Below, piece after piece: positions 57,111 through 64,000 of a stretch of 64,000 bases of DNA (positions within the stretch are counted from its first letter, which is position 1; each line of letters starts with the position of its first letter). A model generated the notes under the pieces. The model ran no database searches. It had not been told where the DNA came from and saw nothing but the letters and a program-made list of their open reading frames with translations. A program made the translations under genes and the position numbers. Origin of the DNA: Plantago major (taxonomy: Eukaryota; Streptophyta; Magnoliopsida; Lamiales; Plantaginaceae); contig CM048840.1 of NCBI GenBank assembly GCA_026545765.1, positions 88,440,877-88,504,876 of the forward strand. Direction: 5' to 3'.

Positions 57111-58623
57111 TGTTGGTCCATATAACGGCAAAGGGAAAAGACTAGGGGGGGGGGGGGGTTGAATAGTCTTTTACAACTTTTGTTGATAAACACAATTTCT
57201 CAGATATCTGTGAAGATATCTGATACTTAATTTCAGAAGACTTTTCAGTGATAAGTGCGTCGTTTCAAAGAAGATATGTAAATACTCAGAAGGTAAATAA
57301 AGCAAGTAATAAATTGCGAAAGTAAATAACACCGATCTTTATAGTGGTATCTAAATGCACAGTAATCCTTCAACAAATCCACTTACTTTCTCGCACTAGA
57401 ATCCACTAAGACAGATAATTGAGTTCACCTTACAAATATCTTCTCTCGATTCCTAAATACACCAGTTCCCCAACCAAGTGTTCTCTGAGTTATTCTGCTT
57501 TCACCAAGATTTCTATACTTAAACCTCAGTTATTCCTTGGTTCCAAAACTAAGATTTCTACGCTCAATAACCTTGAGTTATTGTTTAGTTTCCCAAACCA
57601 AGATTTCAGACTCCAGGTGTTGGTTAAGGTTTGTCGTTTGGTAGATTAATAACTTCTTCGTTATGTAATACTCTTTTCTTGAACAAGAGTCGATTAACAC
57701 ACTTCACAATGTGTGGTGATATATTCTTTCTCGACCCAATACGATAATATTCTAGATAATGAATCTCGATACTTGATCTTCGATTCAACTTTCACAGATA
57801 GAATCTTGTTAATGATCGTGACACTTAACTTTCGTCTTTAGAATTCAAGAGCTTAATGAATCGTAGTTGAAGAATAAGTAGGTTGAAGACTAGTATGCTT
57901 GAGAAAATACCACTAGTTGTATTCTCGAGAGGCTTGGTATTTTCAATGAGTTCAGTGTAAGTTACGTGTATCTTTCAATCATTCTAAGTGATGATATTTA
58001 TAGAAAATAATGTCGTTTGAATAAGATCCGTTTTAATGAAATTCAAACTATTGATATCGAAAATAGATCTGCAGAGACGTTGTCTCTTTCGTAGATTTCT
58101 TTGTTCGGATGTCTGCGTCATAAGATTTATCAGATTTTTATTTTTGTCTGCGCAATCTTAACTACGACGCTTTCAAGATCATGTCCCTTTCCAGAGACCT
58201 TCTCATCTCCAGATACCTGTTGAAACATTATTTCCCAGAAACATAGTTTTATCCAAGGTATCTGAGTGTAGATTTTTTTTGACACTTTTTCTGGTTCAGA
58301 AACCTTGCGTTCTCAGATATCTTTTTCAAAATTGGTTCATTGAGAAACATTTGTTTATTAGAGATATCTAGACATAGTTATCTGGTAACCTTTATCTTCA
58401 AAACTTCATTTTATTGTTGAACTTCTCCTGCGGAATGCCTTCTTCTTGGTCTTTTTCGAGAAAATAAAAATTACATTCAGAGACCTAACATCCTATACAA
58501 GATTTGCTAGACTATCATACTTAGTGATTTTCCTCTTTTACAATGTTCAAGTGAACCAAGAGTACTAACCACCTTTCTGAGTTAAGATAATCAAAATCTA
58601 AACCTAAACAGATATTCCTAACA
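57111..58623 (-). repeat. Sirevirus copy A 5' LTR
   Basis: 1513 bp with the same ends as the 3' LTR. Some stretches are identical between the two LTRs (AACACAATTTCTCAGATATC) and others are strongly diverged. It has a G-run at about 57146-57160. It holds about 150 bp near 58075-58230 that is not matched in the 3' LTR. Confidence 0.92.
57994..58003 (-). promoter_or_regulatory. LTR promoter TATA box (Sirevirus copy A)
   Basis: CTATAAATAT on the minus strand, conserved in the 3' LTR near 43765. This is the likely start region for the element's genomic transcript. Confidence 0.6.
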
Positions 58624-58628
58624 CTTCC
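58624..58628. repeat. Target-site duplication, right (Sirevirus copy A)
   Basis: CTTCC directly after the LTR edge (CCTAACA). It matches 42805-42809. Confidence 0.92.
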
Positions 58629-60775
58629 TTCATCCGAATTAGAAGCTTGCTGCAAGCTTCAATTTCACAATCTGCCAGAATTGTCCCTCCATCTAGAATT
58701 ACACTACCGATCCCACTTTCTTTAACTGCTGATTTAAAGCGTCTTCCCTGCTTCAATTTCCGAGTAACTCCCTTCTTCAATTCATTTTCAATTGAAGAGC
58801 TACCACCCTCTTCGTTGGTGGCCTCCTTATTAGCACCACATCCTCCTTTCTTTTGTGATTTCCTCTGAATCACCAACATCTTCATTTTCGGTTTCCTTTT
58901 GCTCTGCCTCTCGACTTTGTTGATCAGCTGGTAGAGGTTGAATGGATCTTCGGAAACCTCAGTCGCCGATGGAGCTGTTGCCAAGGCCTCATTACATCTT
59001 TTTCTTTCACTACCCTTATCCGTATCACTTTTACTTGGTTGAGAATGAAGCAAAATGTTGACTGAACTCCTTACACTAGACTACAGGACTGATTCCTCCC
59101 TCTGGGCCGACAGCCTTCTCTCCAGGCCCACTGATTGCCCCTGTTTAGGCCCATCTTTCTCATGGCTGCTACCTTGTATGTCCTCAAGGCCCTCCTCTTG
59201 GCCCAACTCAATTAGTCCATCATCTTTACTTCCCGCCAAATCCTCCTTTTCTATTCGAGCAGAATCATTTCCCCCGACTGCCTTGGTTCCTTCACTCTTG
59301 CCAATTACTTCCTCATTTCCGCCTCTTCTCAACGTCTCTTTGGCAGTCCCCATATTCTCTTTTATGACACCTACATCTAAGCCTCCTTCCCAATCCTCAT
59401 CATTTAATTCTCCATTAAACTCCCTTCATTAATGTCACTCTCCGATACATGTGACTCTACAACTTCTTCGTCGGAACACATCTCATCCGGTTCTGACTCC
59501 TCCGACTCCGGCGGGTCTCCCGCCATTGATGCAAAATCCCCGGAATTAACCAACACAAGATTCCATCACATGAATTGAATATGTATTCTCCCAAATTTTA
59601 ATTCTATGATTCCTGCAAATTCTTTCAAATAATGGAGTTTCGACTAAGATCCTGCCCTTGCACAAATCTTCCTTGTCTATGGTTTTATGACTGACTTCTA
59701 CTACCTTTCCGAATTTGTTTCCGATTTTCTTGAACAATTGAGGACACCACCCATGTAACGGTACTCCATGCACATTCAACCAAACCTTTCTCCTCCCATC
59801 GACGTCGAACTCCTTCCATGGTCGAATAAAAGTAAAAACAGTTTCCAGCCATTTAGGATCCTCCTGTATAATTTTGGTTTGATCCTCCTTCAAATTATTA
59901 TCCAATATCCAGGAATCAATTTACACTTGACTGACCCCTGGTCTGGAAATATCCTCTTGACTGAAGAAAATCAACCACTTCCTCCGCGTGCACTCCTTCC
60001 TTTAATCTGCAGATTAAAGCTTTCTTGACCCATTCAATCGTTTCCTTTTCTGGTTTGAAAATGAAATCAGTGGCATCACCGACATCGAGTTTACGATCAC
60101 CAGACCTTACTCGATCACCAAAACTTGATATTCCAACTGCACCTGCTGTTGTCTTATTCTGACCTCTCATCACCTCATTGCCACCTGTGTTTTTCTGCTG
60201 TGCAGCCTGTAAATAGCTTACCCCTCCATTCCTCTGTTTTGGTTGAACATTAAAATTCCCATGAACTGCCTCCTGTCTCATCTCCAATCCAATACTCCTA
60301 TCAAACGCTGCTCGGTTCGCCAGAATCTTATGGTTGCCGACCCAGAATCCTTGGACTTCCGCCATAATTTCACTCAGATTCACATTTTTCTCAAATCTTG
60401 CAAATACAAACTTCTTCCCGCCTTTATTCCTTTTGTTTGGCATGAACACATCCTTCACTGTTCAAAACTTTTCCAGTAATTCTCTGACATCCACCGCGCT
60501 CCAATCATCTGGGAAATTTGTGATATACAGACTATTGGAATTCCCAGTCAGCTTCTCCACCCGTTTTGTTTGAACTTCGCTCTTCCTATCCATGATCAAG
60601 CGTTTGATATTCCTATCCGCGGTACTCAAAGGTGCCCTATGAAGATATAAGGGATACAGGTTAGAACGGGAAGGTCTATGGCTTTGGGGGAACAAATTTG
60701 GTGGCCGGTGAGCGGCCGGGAACCTAGGGAAGACTCTAGGGTTTCTCTCCCACACGCTCTCTCTCTCTCTCTAGA
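58629..60775 (-). pseudogene. LINE ORF1 with RRM domain, and 5' UTR
   Basis: The first gene of the minus-strand L1-type LINE; its product would bind the LINE RNA. From a CT-rich 5' UTR (about 60750-60775) it reads an RRM: SLYITNFPDDWSAVDVREL, then KKFVFARF (the RNP1-like block). A DUF4283-like part follows (59546-59905, VWLNVHGVPLHGWCPQLFKK), then a long acidic linker and a basic end (58629-59053). An RRM in ORF1 is known for a branch of plant L1 LINEs (first described as BNR in beet). Breaks: a TGA in place of Gly after ELLEKF (60462-60464) and at least two or three frame changes between 59916 and 59050. Sirevirus copy A interrupts its last codons. Confidence 0.82.
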
Positions 60776-60787
60776 CATAACAATGCC

Positions 60788-61142
60788 TCTATTAGAGCAT
60801 CACTTAATTCCCACTTTGGATACCTTCTAATAGAGCTTCACTTATTCTTGTAGTGTTTTAGTTTAGTGTTAGTACCTGGTGGATGTGTTATTGCTTCAAT
60901 GAAACAATTTTGTGTATTGAAGAAAGGGGACTTGGTTCTCGTGCTATTGGTGTTCAGATAGATGCAGTAGTAGAAGTAATATGTAGAGGATAATGGTGTA
61001 TATTCGAAGTTAATATCTGTAATGGGGAAGAAAGGGCAAACTATGTGGCTTGCTTTTCTCCGAGATGCGTAAAAGTGGTTGTAAGCCTAATACTTCCATA
61101 TACAACTCGATCATCACTGCCCATCTACATTCTCGTGATAAA
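60788..61142 (+). repeat. Right copy of ~345-bp direct duplication (PPR intron plus exon)
   Basis: Matches 31873-32217 from CTCTATTAGAGCATCACTT to TCTCGTGATAAA, about 96% identical by eye plus an 11-base indel. The PPR sequence continues without a break past 61142, so this is the original downstream flank of the nest. Confidence 0.9.
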
Positions 61143-61487
61143 TCCATGGCCTTATCAAAAGCACTTAGGTATTTTGAGAAATGAAGGGCATGGAGCGATG
61201 TAAGCTCAACAATGTTACGTACAACATTCTTTTGAGAGCTTTTGCTCAGGTCAAAATTGTTGATCAGATTAATGCTTTGTTCAAAGATCTTGAAGAAAGC
61301 ATTGCCACTCCAGATATCTTCACGTTTAACGTTGTGATGAATGCCTATGGAAATAATGGGATGATTAGGAAAAATGGAGTTGGTGCTTGCCAGAATGAAG
61401 ATTAATCAGATAAAACCTGATATTATGATGTTGAATTTATTAATTGATTCTCATGGAAGAAAGCAAGAGTTTGACATAATGGAGCAG
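60990..61487 (+). pseudogene. PPR-protein exon (EMB2453/At4g39620-like)
   Basis: Encodes P-type pentatricopeptide repeats, RNA-binding helical hairpins usually acting in plastids or mitochondria. Blocks: GVYSKLISVMGKKGQT; MRKSGCKPNTSIYNSIITAH; KGMERCKLNNVTYNILLRAF; NALFKDLEESIATPDIFTFN; MKINQIKPDIMMLNLLIDSH; then KQEFDIMEQ and a GT splice donor at 61488. The series of words recalls the Arabidopsis chloroplast PPR protein At4g39620 (EMB2453), from memory. Broken: small indels around 61045, a one-base loss at YFEK/MKGM (about 61180), another near 61375, and the whole nest upstream. It is likely a dispersed or disabled copy; a working copy may exist elsewhere. Confidence 0.75.
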
Positions 61488-63211
61488 GTATAGTTTTGAT
61501 TGATATCCATCCATATCTTGTTATAAGTTTGGCGTTTGTAGATTCTGTAAATTATCAGATTGTAAACTAGACGACTATAATGGCAATGCACAATGAGTTA
61601 TTGAATTTAGCATAACATTTCAAGTGGAGTAACATGTAAAAAACAGCAATACAACTTCCATAAGAATTAGAGTGATTCACTTATTGTGATTCCATATCTT
61701 TGAACTTTAGAAAACCAATAATTTGTGCGATTTATATGTACCGTGTGCCATAGCAATGTATGATTACTGATTAGCTTACTCAAGTTCATATATCACTTAT
61801 TAGGTTATATTATCGATTGTGTTGTCATGTTTCTTATTTTGTGCTTCCAAATCATACAGATCGGTTCATGGTAAATCTCCTCATCCACAAGTCGGCATGA
61901 AAGTGTGACGTTATTGATGAGGGAGAAAATATACGTTACTGAAGAAAATAGAAGGATAGAAGGAAGACACTTGTGAATTGTAACTGATAAAAGCGATGTT
62001 TTAGGCAAGTGGCGGAAGATGCAATAGTTTTGCCACGCACACATTCATGAAGGTGAGTGAACAACATTATTTTTAAAATCCACACAAACTTGTAACTAGA
62101 TATAAACATTAGTCTAATATTACTTGTTCAATGTTCGCTACTGTGCTGTAGCTTTTGCAGTCGGCAGCTCAGTTCGGTCAACTCCATTTCTTCTATAATT
62201 GTACTCATCAGTGCCATCATCACTTACTGTGTCACTGGTCCACCCCAAGGAAATTTACAATATACATCATGTATTAGTGCTTTTTGCTGCTATTGATTGA
62301 GAGCATCATAGCATGCATCTTCTTGTTGGTGCTGGTGTCACTAAATGATGATGCTTAGCAATGAATATAGTTTCACCTGCCCAAGATTTTCTCCAAATAT
62401 AGAAGTTGCATCTGGTTTTTCCCATTTGGTTCCAGTTTGCCTTGTTTGGATCTACATTTTTCCGGTTTGCCAGAAGCAATTTAAATATTGTAATGATCCT
62501 CAGTTTGTTTACTTTAACAGGTAGTAACATTTTTTATTTATTTATCATGGGTGGTGGTGTGGTTTACATGTATCAAGTGTGGTGTGGTTTACTGGCAAAC
62601 CTCGCTGAAGAAACGGTTGCTGATGGATATTGATTTTTGGAACTTTGTTATGCATATTGTGCTACTTTTATCAACTAGTTAATGACCTGTCGATACTCGA
62701 CGGGTATGGTAAAAAATAAATCATATTGTCTACATGGAACTCCACAATCACAACATTTTCAGTTTGCAAACATCTAAAAACTTACAACCGGTGGGAATTT
62801 ATTACTAATTAGAATCATCAAAAGTTCATAAAAAACAACTCATACGTGTGACTATTGGAAAAGATTAATTTTAATGAAAATTGATACTCTCGATATAGAT
62901 GTAACATACTTATAAGTCTCTTTTATTTAATAGTAATAAACTTGTACAACATATATTTACACAACATGTTGATTATTATATGTAGGCCTCTTTAAATGGG
63001 TAACAATCAACCCAAAGCTAACCCAAATAAATTAAAGTCCGACAATTTATTTAAGTATGAGTCAGGTTGTACACCCGTACACACCCAAAACCCGGCTCAA
63101 AGCCAACCCACAAAGAATTTTCGCACCCCCTCCCCCGACCAAAATTGCAAAAAGAAAAACATGTGGAAATTTATTTTTGTGCACAAATTTTTCTCCCGAG
63201 GTGGGTGGGTG
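61488..63211 (+). other. Intron-like and unassigned DNA downstream of the PPR exon
   Basis: Begins with a splice donor (GTATAG). The next PPR exon expected (VFKSLLRSK-like) was not found. AT-rich text without recognisable coding potential follows. Around 62671-62693 a small imperfect hairpin (ACCTGTCGATACTCGACGGGT) starts a further AT-rich stretch. Confidence 0.5.
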
Positions 63212-63782
63212 CTACCCAAAATTTTCGCCTTGGGGGTTAATACCCCCCCCCCCCCCCCGATCAAAATGTCAATTCAGTAAAACGGGTTCTAGGTCTTCCT
63301 GATTTTAATTATTATGGATCGGGTACCGGTTCCATAGCCCATTTAAAATTAGCGGATAATTTGTTACTACATATTTATTACTCCCATTTTTGGCACAAAT
63401 CAATACATACATAACATTTCTATTGGTGACCATGAGTAGAGAAACATTAACTGACTGTGGCCTAATACTGGTGTGATGAACATTCTGGCATGAGAGCTAC
63501 CCAAAATTTTTGCCTTGGGGGTTAATACCCCCCCCCCCCCCCCCCCGATCAAAACGTCAATTCAGTAAAACGGGTTCTAGGTCTTCCTAATTTTAATCAT
63601 TATGGATCGGGTACCGGTTCCATAACCCATTTAAAATTAGCGGATAATTTGTTACTACATATTTATTACTCCCATTTTTTGCACAAATCAATACATACAT
63701 AACATTTCTATTGGTGACCATGAGTAGAGAAACATTAACTGACTGTGGCCTAATACTGGTGTGATGAACATTCTGGCATGAG
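63212..63782. repeat. 285-bp tandem duplication, each copy with a long C-run
   Basis: Copies at 63212-63496 and 63497-63782, from CTACCCAAAATTTT to TTCTGGCATGAG, nearly identical (about five differences by eye). They differ mainly in the C-run (16 versus 19 C). The high identity implies a very recent duplication. No coding content. Confidence 0.93.
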
Positions 63783-64000
63783 AAATAAATTGTCCCTAAC
63801 TTTTGCTTATTACCATGGCAAATCAAATTGATATAGGGAACTATCTTTTATTGAAATTGAGAGGAAAGTTTGATTCATATGATGGGCTTATCATCACCTT
63901 AAGAATGATAAACTTTTATCCTGCAATTATTTCATACATAACTTTTGCCTCGATTATATGCTTTCCAAGAGTAGCACAACTTTAAAGCCTACTCAATATT
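63783..64000. other. Unassigned end of window
   Basis: AT-rich; an open frame at 63803-63985 has no recognisable motif. Confidence 0.4.

Larger units (their letters stand above)
42810..58623 (-). mobile_element. Sirevirus copy A (Ty1/copia, SIRE/Maximus-like) with both LTRs
   Basis: 15.8 kb. 5' LTR 57111-58623, primer site 57091-57108 (TGGTATCAGAG, initiator tRNA-Met type), gag about 54.5-57.0 kb, pol about 51.37-54.44 kb, the accessory env-position region 44.8-50.13 kb, polypurine tract, 3' LTR 42810-44269. The CTTCC duplication flanks it. Sirevirus assignment rests on the long gag with a coiled coil after the zinc knuckle, the primer site, and the large extra region after pol. The two LTRs are unevenly diverged (see findings), so an age estimate is unsafe; the pattern suggests older than the Athila copies. 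Broken, with roughly ten breaks. Fossil. Confidence 0.93.

Noticed and set aside
62671-62693. Helitron or other transposon start at the small hairpin
   Set aside because: The hairpin is imperfect and there is no matching opposite end or target duplication in view.

Overview
This is nuclear DNA of a flowering plant, probably a eudicot. The evidence is a pentatricopeptide-repeat (PPR) gene with introns, CACTA, Athila, Sirevirus and RRM-type LINE elements, and AT-rich non-coding DNA. Almost the whole window is nested transposable elements. The only host coding pieces I can support are relics: a PPR gene (+ strand, about 31.0-32.2 kb and 61.0-61.5 kb) and the end of a Ulp1-like cysteine protease (about 30.4-30.6 kb). 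I found no intact host gene, tRNA, rRNA or CRISPR array.

Left third (1-19.7 kb). The right part of a CACTA transposon (CACTA-1, 1-3666) is inserted in a Sirevirus-type LTR (3667-4135). That LTR abuts a reduced Athila element (Athila-1, 4136-9110). Athila-1 in turn lies inside an older LTR element, of which the primer-binding site and one LTR remain (9111-9717). After about 2.3 kb of unassigned AT-rich DNA and a Stowaway-like MITE comes a second CACTA of the same family (CACTA-2, about 12.39-19.70 kb). It carries relics of both a TNP2 transposase and a Transposase_24 protein.

Middle (19.7-31 kb). A nearly complete Athila element (Athila-2, 19917-28898) has two LTRs, a tRNA-Asp-type primer site and a TTCCT target duplication. 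It sits just downstream of a TATA box, so it probably split the start of a transcription unit. To its right are 5'-UTR-like DNA, a 59-bp tandem repeat, a TCTAGTTTTTAC repeat field and the Ulp1 fragment.

Right half (31-64 kb). The PPR pseudogene is split by a 28.5-kb nest flanked by a roughly 345-bp direct duplication of PPR sequence. The outer element of the nest is a minus-strand L1-type LINE with an RRM in ORF1. Within it lie a two-end-truncated Sirevirus (copy B, about 33.5-42.44 kb) and a 15.8-kb Sirevirus with both LTRs (copy A, 42810-58623, target duplication CTTCC).

The most interesting signals are three. Both Sireviruses carry a long accessory (env-position) region with a matching internal TATA motif and a series of mini-exon-like repeats. 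The Athila LTRs hold arrays of a 14-bp GC palindrome, CTCGCCGCGGCGAG. The nest is flanked by an unusually long direct duplication. LTR elements are treated as fossils: I give their parts and rough age only.
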